Shown here: piece after piece, positions 50,361-60,904 of the stretch | How positions within the stretch are numbered: position 1 is the stretch's first letter | Layout: every line of letters begins with the position of its first letter | Translations under genes and position numbers: made by a program | The notes under the pieces: generated by a model | The model's database searches: none | What the model was told of the DNA's origin: nothing | What the model saw: only the letters and a program-made list of their open reading frames with translations | Source of the DNA: Geosiphon pyriformis | Lineage: Eukaryota > Glomeromycota > Glomeromycetes > Archaeosporales > Geosiphonaceae | Reading direction: 5' to 3' | Assembly (NCBI GenBank): GCA_016748015.1 | Contig: JAAOMT010000201.1 | Location: forward strand, 198,336 to 262,335 | DNA: 64,000 bases

Positions 50361-50930
50361 CATTGAATGGGATTCTTCTTTTTATTTTTTCTGAAATTCA
50401 TAAAACATATTAACAGATTTGGTTGCATACTCTTCTTCTTATTGCAATATTAATCCAGTTGTATTCTTCAAGTAGCATATCTCCACATGTGAGACAAAAA
50501 GTGTTGTCCTATTTTCTACTTTTTTTTGGAGATCCAAATCATTCCTTATGATATGCTTTGCAAAAATAGCAGATGCGAGTTTTGTATTCTTCTTTTGGGG
50601 AGATACATGTTCCCATTAATAAAAGTTTTTTCTTGCAGTTTTTGCATTTGAGTGGTATGTAGGATGGTTTTTTTTGTGGTTCTGGTGTGGAATATCTAAC
50701 TTTCTTCCATCCTCTTGATTCTTTAAAAATCTTTTGTTCTGTTTCCTCAGCCTAATTAAATTTTGATCCAAGAGCCATATAAGTTTCAGTAAGTGGCATT
50801 TCCTTCTCTTCCTTAAATTCAAACACTGGGGCTTTTTCTGATCATTTGTTGAAAGTGCTATAAGTAGCAGGTACTATGGTATATTGTCTTTGGTATAAGA
50901 TTTTGAGTTCTTGAGTTTCTCAGTTTAAGT
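50361..50930 (-). pseudogene. Cys module 1 and upstream linker, element G
   Basis: Minus strand: LKCKNCKKKLLLMGTCISPK, EEYKTRICYFCKAYHKE, CLTCGDMLLEEYNWINIAIR and RVCNQIC followed by a YVL block. It aligns with 55140-55960 of I. The spacer to protease (50690-50930) holds a RWKKVRYSTPEPQKK-like segment. Confidence 0.75.
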
Positions 50931-51400
50931 TTACATTGGCTTTGAGAAGCCAAATATTTCTGACAAGAGCTTGGTATTGGGATGCATCCATAACAAAAAC
51001 TTTGATTGAGATGATAATTCCATTAACTATAAAGAAGAAATTATTGATTTCTTCTACTGGTGTCTTCTTCATACCATCTGCTGTAACAATAACTGTTTGG
51101 ACTAAGTGGTCAACATTTTGTTTGAGTTGCTGTATTAGTTGATAGGTGATAATGCTTCTAGCAGATCCACTGTTTAGAATTAATTAGATGAGCTTTTCTT
51201 CTACTGTAACTTCAGTATATATGGCAGTAATAGCTTTTTGTTTATTAACTGCTGTATTACTAAGCAAGAATAGTGATTTATTTGCTTCAAATTTGAATGG
51301 AAATATATCTAACAGGTTGGCATTTTGGGCAATTTGAGCTGGTAGAATTGTATTGTTGGAAGAATTTAATCTTGATGTTATAGCTTTACCTTTCAAAAGT
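50931..51400 (-). pseudogene. Protease, element G
   Basis: Minus strand: NNTILPAQIAQNANLLDIFP, NTAVNKQKAITAIYTEVTVE, LILNSGSARSIITYQLIQQL (D-S-G to N-S-G), VQTVIVTADGMKKTPVEEIN, NGIIISIKVFVMDASQYQAL and RNIWLLKANVNLN. It is inactive. Confidence 0.85.
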
Positions 51401-51966
51401 GCAGTTTGTTGAAAATCCGATTCTTTTTGTATTGTTAAGTAACTGGATTAAGTGTAAAACTGGACAGGTCTTTGTTGAACAGAATTTTAGAGAACTAGTT
51501 AATTATTGGAGTTAAATCTGTTGTTTGTTAAAAAATGGCTTTGTGGTGTGAATTGGTTTGGTTGGACCAATTTTCTGGCTAATACTTAATATTGTTGATT
51601 TGGTAAAAGTTGCTGATATTGTTGCTGCATTGGTTGTGAAGCTGATTGATAGTAACTGTAGTTTTGGTGAATAATAAGTTGGTAATAGAGATTGGTAGTA
51701 AAATTGTTGTAGTAAAGAGTAATGTTAATTACTCCTGTTTTGTTGGTCTCTTTGCAATTTTCTGCAATTTTGTTTTCAATATCCTGAAATTTCACAATAA
51801 TAACAATTTTGAGGTTGGTTGTTGGATAGTAATCCAAAGTTGTTTTAATTGCATCATTGTGGTGGTTGATATCTTTGTGGTTGTTGCTGCTGTTGTTATT
51901 GGTTTGTAAAGTAGTTTTCAACTTTTTTTGTAAATTGGTCAATTTTTTCTTTAGTTGTTAAGCTGG
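51401..51966 (-). pseudogene. Gag C-terminal tail, element G
   Basis: Minus strand: a knuckle remnant CKFQDIENKIAENC-like (about 51770) and a Tyr/Gln-rich tail QSASQPMQQQYQQLLPNQQY. It is cut at CTGG by element I; gag continues at 59586. Confidence 0.7.
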
Positions 51967-52948
51967 TGTTACTGGAGGTTTTTGGTCTCTTCTTAGCTTT
52001 TGTATGTTTGTTGTAATGCTGTTAATTCACAACTATGGAAAGTGTTTAAACCTCTGATAACTGAATTTATCTTCAAATTATTTCCTATAATTTGAACTGC
52101 TGGGCTTATAGTGGAATGGCCAATTCTGTGTCAGTTACTTTGTATAGTTATGTTGTAGTAAATGTCAACTCTTTTCCAGAAAATGCTCATCTGGAAGCTC
52201 ACTAAAAATGTGTAGTTACTTTGCTGTGAAAGTCAACTCTTCTACAGGAATTTTCGTCTGTAGGCTACCCTAATGATTATGATAATAAAAGAAAAGAAAA
52301 TAAAATAAAATAAATGTAAAAGAAATAGAATTCTGTCAAGGAAAACGTTTTCTATCCAGGCCTGGAGTCACTAATAGTTTACTGAAATTGGTAGCTAATC
52401 AATTTCAAACTGTTTAGTAGAAATTGGTTAATTTCAAAAGGGAAATAATTAAGGATTTGATTTTTCAAATTATTTGATATTTATTTCATTTTTGTGTGTA
52501 AAGAATGATTCTAATTGTTAAATCTGAAGTAAAATACATTTTTTCGAAGAGAGAAGCTTTTCTTTTATACAACTTGTCATAACACTATTTTATGAACTTG
52601 AACTTTGCTCTTTTCTACAATTTCGCTGAACTAAAGATACATTTTGGCAAACTACAAGTTATTTCTGCGAACTATTAGATATTTTGGTGAACTATCAATT
52701 ATTTCGGCAAATTTCTACAAATTTTGGTGAACTTTTGAATGTTACATATTTCGGGATATTGCATGATTGATCATTGCAATTAGGTTACATCTGTGTTATA
52801 TACAATTGGGTTATTAATTAAATAATAATTTCGGACATTTTGCTAATGTAATAAGTGATAATTTGAAACAATAATATATGCTAATTAATGATAGGAATTA
52901 TAAAGATAATTTCATGCTAAATAATATTTTTAATTTTGTCTAGTAACA
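51967..52948 (-). repeat. 3' LTR of I (family B, subtype 2)
   Basis: 982 bp from TGTTACTGGAGG to CTAGTAACA. It contains degenerate TTTTGGCAAACTA-like units at 52640-52745. Confidence 0.93.
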
Positions 52949-52965
52949 TAACCTCCTCCTCAAGA
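52949..52965 (-). other. Polypurine tract of I
   Basis: The plus strand TAACCTCCTCCTC gives GAGGAGGAGGTTA on the element strand next to the LTR. Confidence 0.87.
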
Positions 52966-53760
52966 CTGAGCTCTATCAAAGTCCAAGTACTGTCTGTAAT
53001 TTCCAGATAGTAATCCAAGATTATTGAAAAAATTTGGTCTGAAAATTTTTGAAATTCCAGTTCTGTGAGCTTTCCAATGTATTGAATCTTCAAGGGTTGT
53101 AAAATTGGGTTTTGTAGGACGTTTTCACAGATATGAAATAGGTCATAAAGTCTAAGAGCAGCTCTGAGCTTGTAGCGACTGTTTGTTGGTCCAGCTGTTG
53201 TCTTAAAATTGTTGTGGAGTTGTTTCTGAATAGCTTTTTTTGTGAGGTTTGCTGTTGTAAGTTCCAGTTTTCGTTTATAGAGTGTTTTTCCAATGTGGAA
53301 ATATCTATAGATTGGAGGGTATTCAGTGCTTTTCTCATTGAGACACAGTTAAAGTCTTTGTTGAATTGTAGCATTTGGTGGAATACTAATCAGAGTAAGC
53401 ATTAAGTTTTCTCTTAAAGCAAGCTTTAAAAGTTCTGGTAGATGAATTCCAGAATAACTTCTTGTGTTCTTTTTATAAGGGTGATACTTCCATAAATTTG
53501 AGGCTAAATTTGTAACTACTTCTGTTTGGGTATAATTAATGTGGTTTCCAGTAATAGTAATGAATAATTTGGGTATTGTTTTTAAAACTAACATTAGTTT
53601 TTGGAATAATTGTTGAATGTTTTGAGGAATAGTCATTATAAGAGAATTGAAATGAAAGAAAAATAAATTGAAATTATTTTTGGTGTATGGGTTTTTATGT
53701 TTATTTTTGATTTTGTTTTCAGTGTTTTTGTTATGATTTTGTGAAATTGTTTCCAAATTA
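52966..53760 (-). pseudogene. 3' accessory ORF, element I (family B)
   Basis: Minus strand: NIQQLFQKLMLVLKTIPKLF, ITITGNHINYTQTEVVTNLA, SGIHLPELLKLALRENLMLT and ISIPPNATIQQRL (open 53349-53756). After a stop: LCLNEKSTEYPPIYRYFHIG, KTLYKRKLELTTANLTKKAI, RYKLRAALRLYDLFHICENV, IQYIGKLTELEFQKFSDQIF and the end YLDFDRAQS-stop. The terminus is nearly identical to family A (LDFDRAQY). The QQLFQKL start and the overall helical pattern also match, so the ORF is homologous between families. It has one main stop only; the function is unknown. Confidence 0.82.
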
Positions 53761-53785
53761 TAAGGAGATAACTATAATAATAAAT

Positions 53786-54235
53786 TTAAATTAAGTGTTC
53801 AAGTTGTTCCATGTTGATTTTGGATAGTTTTTCCATGACAACATGGTTGTTTTCAGAGCTGGGATTTGGGTTGATTTTTGGTAGTGAATGTCCAATAATT
53901 TCAGAAAAATTGGGGACTGTTTGGAGTGATTCTTGTTGAAAGATATTACTGTGAATAACTCCAATTTCTAAGTTATTTAATAAAACTATGAGAAAATTGT
54001 TGGGATTGTAAAAAGTAACTTGGACTTTTTTTGTTCCTTCTGAAATATAAATGTTTGGGATCAAAATATTATGTTCTAAGCAGATTTGTTCATTGGACTC
54101 AAAAATTTGTTGTGTGGTTGTTGGCTTTTCACAAGTGTAAATTTCAGGGTGTTTTCCAAAGGGTAAAATGGTAATTGGTTGTGGAAGTTGTAAAATCTGG
54201 TGAGATTCTTTCTGTTCATTGAGAGCTATGTTTAC
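53786..54235 (-). CDS. Post-dUTPase linker, element I
   Basis: Open on the minus strand together with the dUTPase end (53786-54295): VPVNIALNEQKESHQILQLP, QPITILPFGKHPEIYTCEKP, TTTQQIFESNEQICLEHNIL, IPNIYISEGTKKVQVTFYNP and NNFLIVLLNNLEIGVIHSNI. It ends in KINMEQLEHLI-stop. The beta-sandwich-like VTFYNPNNFLIVL and GVI parts parallel the family A linker. It breaks off just where RT would begin, which locates the deletion. Confidence 0.78.
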   Translation of the reverse strand, partial: VNIALNEQKESHQILQLPQPITILPFGKHPEIYTCEKPTTTQQIFESNEQICLEHNILIPNIYISEGTKKVQVTFYNPNNFLIVLLNNLEIGVIHSNIFQQESLQTVPNFSEIIGHSLPKINPNPSSENNHVVMEKLSKINMEQLEHLI

Positions 54236-54645
54236 TGGAACTGTGAATCGTCCAGTTGAACCAAAATCTTGGGTTCCTCTTTCACTTTTTCCCAATTGTT
54301 CTCTTTGATTGACTAACTATAAACCCGAAATGTTGATTAAGAGTAAATAAATAGCTTGAGCAATTTTTTCAGCATGTTCAATCTGAAAAGACTTATCGGT
54401 TTCATTTTGTAACATGATTGTAATGTCTCCTATATATCCAGCATCTATGATTCCTCTTCTAACATTGATTCCTTTGCTTGCCAATGATGATCATAAAGCA
54501 ATTTGGACCATTGCTCCTGGTAGAATTTTGAGAGCAATTTTGAGGTTGATTTTTGTGAGCAATTTGGGTTTGAGAGTAAGAGTATCTTTTCCTGGATATC
54601 TTAGATCATATCCAGCATCAATTTCGTGGGCTTTTTCTAGTTTTA
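54236..54645 (-). pseudogene. dUTPase domain, element I (family B)
   Basis: Minus strand: motif 1 EIDAGYDLRYPGKD (canonical). Motif 2 is a stop followed by SSLASKGI (CGA to TGA). Motif 3 is RRGIIDAGYIGDI (canonical, catalytic Asp). Motif 4 is IEHAEKIAQAIYLLL. Motif 5 is RGTQDFGSTGR (canonical GSTG). All five motifs are nearer the consensus than in any family A copy. One stop at about 54492 and one or two in the motif 4-5 interval are the visible breaks. Confidence 0.9.
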
Positions 54646-55274
54646 TTCTTTGTCCATTGTTGTTAAAGTATTTGAGTTGTGAAGCAGACTGATTTTTGAT
54701 GAAATAGATAGATGTTGTTTCAATTTTTTCTATTGCTTCAGGTTCTCCGAATTCAATTTCATATTCATCACTTTTGCTGAACAAGAGAATGCTAAAAGCA
54801 TAGCATTCAAAACACCATTGTTCATCACAAGACATTATGCATTCCTTACATAATTTAATGTTCATTTGTTCTAGCCATTGAGCTTGAGCTTCTTTAGTCA
54901 GGTAGGTGTGATTTGCGATTTGATGGTACACTTTTACTTCATCTTCATAATCAAATCCAGCTAATTCCATAGTGTATTCAATGTATTCTGTTTCTTTCAT
55001 TTGATGGACATTTTCTTTAGTAGCTCTATTAACTAATGCTATTGCTAAGTCAAAAATCATCTCAGCATTATGAGGATAGTGATAAAGTTTGTTGAGAACA
55101 TTGTTGTATGCTGCATCAAAAAGTGTTCCTCTTTTGACTTTTTCTGAAATTAATAAAGCATATTGGCAGGTTTGATCGCAGACTCTTCCTTTTATTACTA
55201 TATCAATCCAATTGCATTCTTCTGGTAGCATATCTCCACAAGTCAAACAAGGGGTGTTGTCTCATTTTCCACTT
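54646..55274 (-). pseudogene. Cys module 2, helical segment and part of Cys module 1, element I
   Basis: Open 54491-55246 on the minus strand: CLTCGDMLPEECNWIDIVIK, RVCDQTCQYALLISEKVKR, TLFDAAYNNVLNKLYHYPHN, YIEYTMELAGFDYEDEVKVY, the module-2 block LCKECIMSCDEQWCFECY and an acidic SKSDEYEIEFGEPEAI spacer running into dUTPase. The segment 54747-55274 is repeated exactly at 55295-55822. Confidence 0.83.
54747..55274. repeat. Assembly duplicate, copy 1
   Basis: 528 bases from CCGAATTCAATTTC to TTTTCCACTT, identical by reading to 55295-55822 and separated from it only by 20 N. Confidence 0.93.
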
Positions 55275-55294
55275 NNNNNNNNNNNNNNNNNNNN
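55275..55294. other. Assembly gap (20 N)
   Basis: Twenty N between two identical 528-bp copies. It is most simply two contig ends that overlap and were not merged. Confidence 0.98.
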
Positions 55295-55822
55295 CCGAAT
55301 TCAATTTCATATTCATCACTTTTGCTGAACAAGAGAATGCTAAAAGCATAGCATTCAAAACACCATTGTTCATCACAAGACATTATGCATTCCTTACATA
55401 ATTTAATGTTCATTTGTTCTAGCCATTGAGCTTGAGCTTCTTTAGTCAGGTAGGTGTGATTTGCGATTTGATGGTACACTTTTACTTCATCTTCATAATC
55501 AAATCCAGCTAATTCCATAGTGTATTCAATGTATTCTGTTTCTTTCATTTGATGGACATTTTCTTTAGTAGCTCTATTAACTAATGCTATTGCTAAGTCA
55601 AAAATCATCTCAGCATTATGAGGATAGTGATAAAGTTTGTTGAGAACATTGTTGTATGCTGCATCAAAAAGTGTTCCTCTTTTGACTTTTTCTGAAATTA
55701 ATAAAGCATATTGGCAGGTTTGATCGCAGACTCTTCCTTTTATTACTATATCAATCCAATTGCATTCTTCTGGTAGCATATCTCCACAAGTCAAACAAGG
55801 GGTGTTGTCTCATTTTCCACTT
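55295..55822. repeat. Assembly duplicate, copy 2
   Basis: Identical to 54747-55274. The Cys module 1 second half (CLTCGDML...) encoded here joins in frame order to 55823-55960, so this copy and copy 1 represent one genomic segment. Confidence 0.93.
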
Positions 55823-56270
55823 CTTTTTATTAAATGGTTCTATTATTCTCTGTGGCAAGCCTTGCAGTAATAACAAGTATGATTTTTATATTCTTCTTTA
55901 GGTGAAATGCAGGCTCCTATTGATAAAAGTTTTTTGTTACAATCTCGGCATTTAAGTAGAATGTAAGATGATTGTTTTTGTGGTTCTGGTTTAGAATATG
56001 GGATGTTCCATCCAAGGGTTTCTGGTTCCTCTGGATATGAGTTTGTTGCAAAATACATTTGCTCAGTTTCTTCAGTTTAGTTAGATGTTGATTCAAGTGC
56101 CATAAATGTTTTGACTACAGGCTTTTTTTTTTCCTTTTTAAATTCAAAGACAGAGGCTTTCTCTGATCATTTGTTAAATGTGCCATAAGTAGTGGGTACT
56201 CGGGCATGTTGTCCTTGATAGAAGAGTTGTAATTCTTGGGTTTTCCAGTCTAATTTTGCATTGGCTTTTT
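55823..56270 (-). pseudogene. Cys module 1 first half and linker, element I
   Basis: Minus strand (55843-56058 open): ETLGWNIPYSKPEPQKQSSY, ILLKCRDCNKKLLSIGACIS and YKNHTCYYCKACHRE. After a stop, KEVENETTP joins the CLTCGDML block. The CxxCxKKL and CYYCKACH signatures match family A. Confidence 0.82.
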
Positions 56271-56690
56271 GGAGTCAATTATTTCTAACAAGGGCTTAAT
56301 ACTAGGGCACGTTTATTACAAGAACTTTGACTGGAATGGTGATTCCATCAAAAGTGAATAGAAAATTGTCAATTTCTCCTACTGGAGTCTTTTTTATGCC
56401 ATCAGCAGTGATGATTACTGTTTGAGCTGATTGGTCAACATTTCTCTTTAACTGTTGCATCAACTGGTAGGTAATGATGCTTCCGGTGGATTCACTGTCT
56501 AGGATCAAGTGAATTGTCTTTCCTTCAACTTTTGCTTCAGTGTACATAGCAGTGATTGCTTTTTGTTCATTGGTGACTTATTTGCTTTGAACTCAAAAAA
56601 GAATATATCTGAAAGGTTGGCGTTTTCAGCAATTTTGGCTGGTAGGATTGTGGTAGGAGTATAAGAAGAGTTTTGTTGTTGTGCTGCAGC
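56271..56690 (-). pseudogene. Protease, element I
   Basis: Minus strand: TTILPAKIAENANLSDIFFF, then open 56302-56547 MYTEAKVEGKTIHLILDSES (active site D-S-G to D-S-E), TGSIITYQLMQQLKRNVDQS, AQTVIITADGIKKTPVGEID and FDGITIPVKVLVINVP. A 14-base-scale disruption lies between the first and second blocks near 56575. Confidence 0.85.
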
Positions 56691-58565
56691 TCTATTTTCT
56701 GAGAGTGCAGTATGGTGAAAATCCTATTCTTCTAGCATTGTTAAATAACTGGATTGAGTGTAATAGTGGTTGGGTTTTGGTTGAGCAGAATTTTGGAAAA
56801 CCAATTGGTTGTTCATATTGATTCTATTGTTGTTTACTTGGTATCAGTTTTGTGGTGTGAATTGATTTTATGTAATCAATCTTCGAGCAGATACTTGATA
56901 ATGTTGTGTGAGTGGTTGTTGGTATTGCTGTTGGATTGGCTGTGAAATGGGCTGATAATAGTTATTTTGGTATTGGGGTCTTGGTGGATAGTAAGCTAGT
57001 GGTGGTGGTTGATAATAAGATTGCTGTGGTAGAGGGTAACATTGATTACTTCTATTTTGTTGGTTTCATTGTAGCTTTCTGCAATCTCTTTTCTAGTGAC
57101 CAGGAATTCCACAGTAATGGCAATTCTGAGACTGGTTATTAGAGAGTGATGTGAAGTTATTTTGATTTTGTCTTTGGAGTGGTTGATATCTTTGGGGTTG
57201 CTGTTGTTGTTGGTTGGTAAAATAGTTTTCGACTTTCTTCATGAGTTGGTCGATTTTCTCCTCAGCTGTTGAGCTGATTTCTCTAATGGCTAAGTTTACG
57301 AGTTTTGTATAATTGGCTTTTTCTATGGCCATTTCATATCTCTTTGTATGCTGAATGGCAGAGTTTAAATCTTCTGGGGCATGTGAGCGAACCTTTTTAA
57401 TCAGTTTATCTTTTAAACCAGCAATAAATTGATCCAAGATTTGAGCATCGGAATAATAATCATTAGTTTTAAGTTGGCAAATTCATCTGAGAAGTTTGTT
57501 GAATTTCCCAATATAAGTCATGACAGATTCGGAGGGTTCTTGTTTGATATTGTGAAAACAATTTCAAAGTGTGATTGAGGTGTTGTTATCAGTGAATTGT
57601 TTTAAGAAGGCAGTTTTGAAAGCTGTTCAGTCATTAAAAGGGGTGGTCAAGTTTTCGAACCATTTGCCTGCTGTTCCTTTAAGAAAGTAAGGAATTGTTC
57701 TTAATATTCTGGCAGCATTCTATCTATTTGCATCTCTAGCTTTAGTAACTTGGTCAAGCCATTCTTGGGGACTGGTCTCAATGTCTTTTCCATTAAATTC
57801 AGGGATTTTTGCAATATATGCTGTCATTTCGTCTTCTTCATTTTCACTGTCTATTAATTTTTTTTCAGATATTTCAGAGTCGTTTTTTTCGTTCACTGCT
57901 GTTTCAGAGTGTTCACTTTGATTTTCAGCTAGAAAGTCAAGAAGATTGGAACTAATTTGAAGAGATTCTTGTTGTCTGGTGGGACTTCTGAGTGATGTAA
58001 AATCTTCTGGTCTTGTAAATTGATTTAAGGGTGAATTAGGTGTTTGTGCTTATGCAAGTGAAGCTGAAAAAGGTGTGATAGTAAGTGGAAGTTTTGAACT
58101 GGTTCCCTGTTCAGGTGTTTGTAAGTGTTTGGCAGTTGTTTTTGGTAATATTGGGATATTTGGGGTGGTTTTTGAGTATTGCTTCAATTTTTGTTTGCCT
58201 TTATTGCTTGTTTCTGTCTCTGATTCAAAATCAAAAGAGTATTTAGACTGTACTGGATATTTTTCTTCACAATATTCAATAATGTTAAAATTAAGTTCTT
58301 GGAAGTAGATAGCAAGTGTTTTACTGTTCAGGTTTTCTGTTTCCAATTGTGAATAGTGCACTAAATTATTGTAGAGATTGCTTCTAACTTTTAAAATGTT
58401 GTAGTTTCCAAAAAGATAATTATTGATGCAGTTTTCAATGTATTGGTATACTGATTTCTTGACAACTTCAATTCCGTCTGGAATGTTGAATTTTTGCTTG
58501 CAGTGGGTATAAATTGACTGGTAATACTCTAGAGTTGCTGTGTCTGGTGTGGTTGCCACTTTGAA
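56691..58565 (-). pseudogene. Gag, element I
   Basis: From the right: the N-terminal domain (58050-58559 open) starts at GTG GCA ACC with PDTATLEYYQSIYTHCKQKF and YQYIENCINNYLFGNYNIL. A Ser/Glu-rich acidic region follows (57840-57960). The Retrotrans_gag core (57300-57800) includes MDQFIAGLKDKLIKKVRSHA and HTKRYEMAIEKANYTKLVNL. The CCHC knuckle CHYCGIPGH-x-KRDC is near 57085-57127 with one TAG. A Gln/Tyr/Pro-rich tail (56780-57060) ends it. No ATG precedes the conserved start. Confidence 0.83.
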
Positions 58566-58579
58566 TTTGTTGTTGCTGT

Positions 58580-58602
58580 GTTATTTCCGTGGAAGAGCAT
58601 CA
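58580..58602 (-). other. Primer binding site of I
   Basis: On the element strand TGATGCTCTTCCACGGAAAT begins two bases after the LTR. The G copy reads TGGTGCTTTCCTACAGAAAC, so the original start was probably TGGTGCT. Confidence 0.75.
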
Positions 58603-58604
58603 AA

Positions 58605-59585
58605 TATTACTGGAGGTTTTTGGTCTCTTCTTAGCTTTTGTATGTTTGTTGTAATGCTGTTAATTCACAACTATGGAAAGTGTTTGAACCTCTGATAACT
58701 GAATTTATCTTCAAATTATAGGAAATAATTTGAACTGCTGGGCTTATAGTGGAATGGCCAATTCTGTGCCAGTTACTTTGTATAGTTACGTTGTAGTAAA
58801 CATCAACTCTTTTCCAGGAAATGCTTGTCTGGAAGCTCACTAAAAATGTGTAGTTACTTTGCTGTGAAAGTCAACTCTTCTACAGGAATTCTCGTCTGTA
58901 GGCTACCCTAATGATTATGATAATAAAAGAAAATAAAAGAAAATAAAAAAAATGTAAAAGAAATAGAATTCTATCAAAGGAAACGTTTCTATCCAGACCT
59001 GAAGTCACTAACAGTTTACTGAAATTGGTAGCTAATTAATTTCAAACTATTTAGTAGGAATTGGTTAATTTCAAAAGGGAAATAATTAAGGATTTGATTT
59101 TTCAAATTATTTGATATTTATTTTGTTTTTGTGTATAAAAGATAATTTTAATTGTTAAATCTAAAGTAAAATACATTTTCTCGAAGAGAGAAGCTCTTCT
59201 TTTATACAACTTGTCATAACACTATTCTATGAACTTGAACTTTGCTCTTTTCTACAATTTTGCTAAACTAAAGATACATTTCAGCGAACTACAAGTTATT
59301 TCTGTGAACTATTAGATATTTCGGTGAACTATTAATTATTTCAGCAAATTTCTACAAATTTTGGCAAACTTTTGAATGTTACATATTTCAGGGTATTACA
59401 TGATTGATCATCACAATTAGATTACATCTGTGTTATGTACAATTGAGTTATTAATTAAATAATAATTTTGGATATTTTGCTAATGTAATAAGTGATAATT
59501 TGAAACGATAATATATGCTAATTAATAATAAGAATTATAAAGATAATTTCATGCTAAATAATATTTCTAATTTCGTCTGATAACA
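58605..59585 (-). repeat. 5' LTR of I (family B, subtype 2)
   Basis: 981 bp from TATTACTGGAGG to CTGATAACA, nearly the same length as the 3' LTR. Confidence 0.93.
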
Positions 59586-60880
59586 CTGGTTTCTCCAATA
59601 ACTAGGTTGACAAGCTTGGTGTGATTTGCTTCTTCTATTGCCATTTTATAGTTTTTTGCATGTTTAATGGTTGTTACTAAGTCTGCTAAGGCATGTGGAT
59701 AAACTTTTTTAATCAATTTGTCTTTTAATTTTGTTATAAATTGATCCAGAATTGGAGCATTGGAATAGTAGTCATTGGTGTCCAATTGTCAAATTCATCT
59801 AAGAAGTTTATTAAATTTTCCAAGATAGATCATAACAGTTTTGGATGTTTCTTGCTTAATATTATGAAAGCAATTCCAGAAAGTGATAGAGGTATTGTTG
59901 TTAGTAAATTGTTGTAAAAAAGCATTTTTAAATACTTGTCAGTTTTCAAAGGGTTCAATTAAGTTTTCAAATCATTCTCCTACTGTTTCTTGGAGAAAGT
60001 ATGAAATTGTTTTAAGCATTCTTGCTGCATTCCATCCATTTACATCTCCTGCTTTCTGGACTTTGTTAAGTCATTCTTAAGGGCTGGTATTATTATTTTT
60101 ACCAGTGAATTTGGGAATCTTTGCAATATAAGCAGTTGCCATTTTTTCTTTATTTTCAGAAGTTTTTTCTTGTTCTGACTCAGTTTCTTTACTTTCCAAG
60201 CTTTCTGAATGATGACTTTTGTTTTCTTGTAAGTAATTAAGAAGATTAGTGCTGGTTAATATTGATTCCTGTTGTTAAGTAGAACTTTTTAGTAAAGTAA
60301 AATCTTCTGGTCTTAAAAATTGAATAAGAGGTAAATTTAGTGTCTGTAGTTGAGCAAATGAAATTGGAAATGATGTAACTGAAAGTGGAAGTTTGGTGCT
60401 GGTTCCTTGTTCTGGAGTTTGCAAGTATTTAACAGTTATCTTTGATGTTTTTGAAGTGTTTGGAGTGGTACTTGAGTATTGTTTTAGTTTTTGTTTGTCT
60501 TTATTACTTATTTCTGTTTCTGATTTAAAGTCAATAGAGTATTTAGACTCTACTGGGTATTTTTCTTCACAATACTGGATAATGCTAAAAATAAGTTCTT
60601 TGAAGTAGGTAACAAGTGTTTTACTGTTAAGGTTTTCAATTCCCAATTGTGAATAGTGCACTAAATTATTGTAGAAGTTGCTTCTAATTTCTAAAATATT
60701 GTAATTTCTAAGAAAATAATTGTTGATGCAGTTTTCAATATACAAGTAAAGTGTTCTTTTAACAATTTCAATTCCATCTGAAATGTCAAATCTCTGCTTG
60801 CAATAGGTGTAAATTGACTGGTAATACTCTAAAGTTATTGTGTTTGTTGTGATTACTACTTTGAAGTTATTTTTGCTGTG
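59586..60880 (-). pseudogene. Gag N-terminal and core part, element G
   Basis: Minus strand: the start GTAGTAATC (KVVITT) in place of GTG GCA, then TITLEYYQSIYTYCKQRFDI and YLYIENCINNYFLRNYNILE, open 60275-60994. Core blocks are ILDQFITKLKDKLIKKVYPH (59567-59785 open) and KHAKNYKMAIEEANHTKLVN. It joins across I at CTGG to the tail at 51401-51966. Confidence 0.82.
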
Positions 60881-60881
60881 T

Positions 60882-60902
60882 TGTTTCTGTAGGAAAGCAC
60901 CA
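60882..60902 (-). other. Primer binding site of G
   Basis: On the element strand TGGTGCTTTCCTACAGAAAC, two bases from the LTR, complementary to a tRNA end AGCACCA. Confidence 0.8.
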
Positions 60903-60904
60903 AA

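Larger units (their letters stand above)
51967..59585 (-). mobile_element. Element I: family B, complete ends, lacks RT-RNase H-integrase
   Basis: Both LTRs, primer site and polypurine tract are present, with perfect CTGG duplications (51963-51966 and 59586-59589) in the gag of G. The apparent length of 7619 bp includes a 548-bp assembly artefact, so the real length is about 7.07 kb. The order on the minus strand is gag, protease, Cys modules, dUTPase, linker, 3' ORF. It passes directly from the linker to the 3' ORF, with no RT, RNase H or integrase, so it is non-autonomous. Confidence 0.93.

Noticed and set aside
51646-51909. Val-rich plus-strand frame of 87 codons
   Set aside because: It is antisense to the gag tail of element G, whose minus-strand frame aligns with gag of element I.
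55243-55794. Second copy of the Cys-module/helical gene as a true tandem duplication
   Set aside because: It is base-identical to its neighbour and separated only by a 20-N gap, so it is treated as an assembly overlap.
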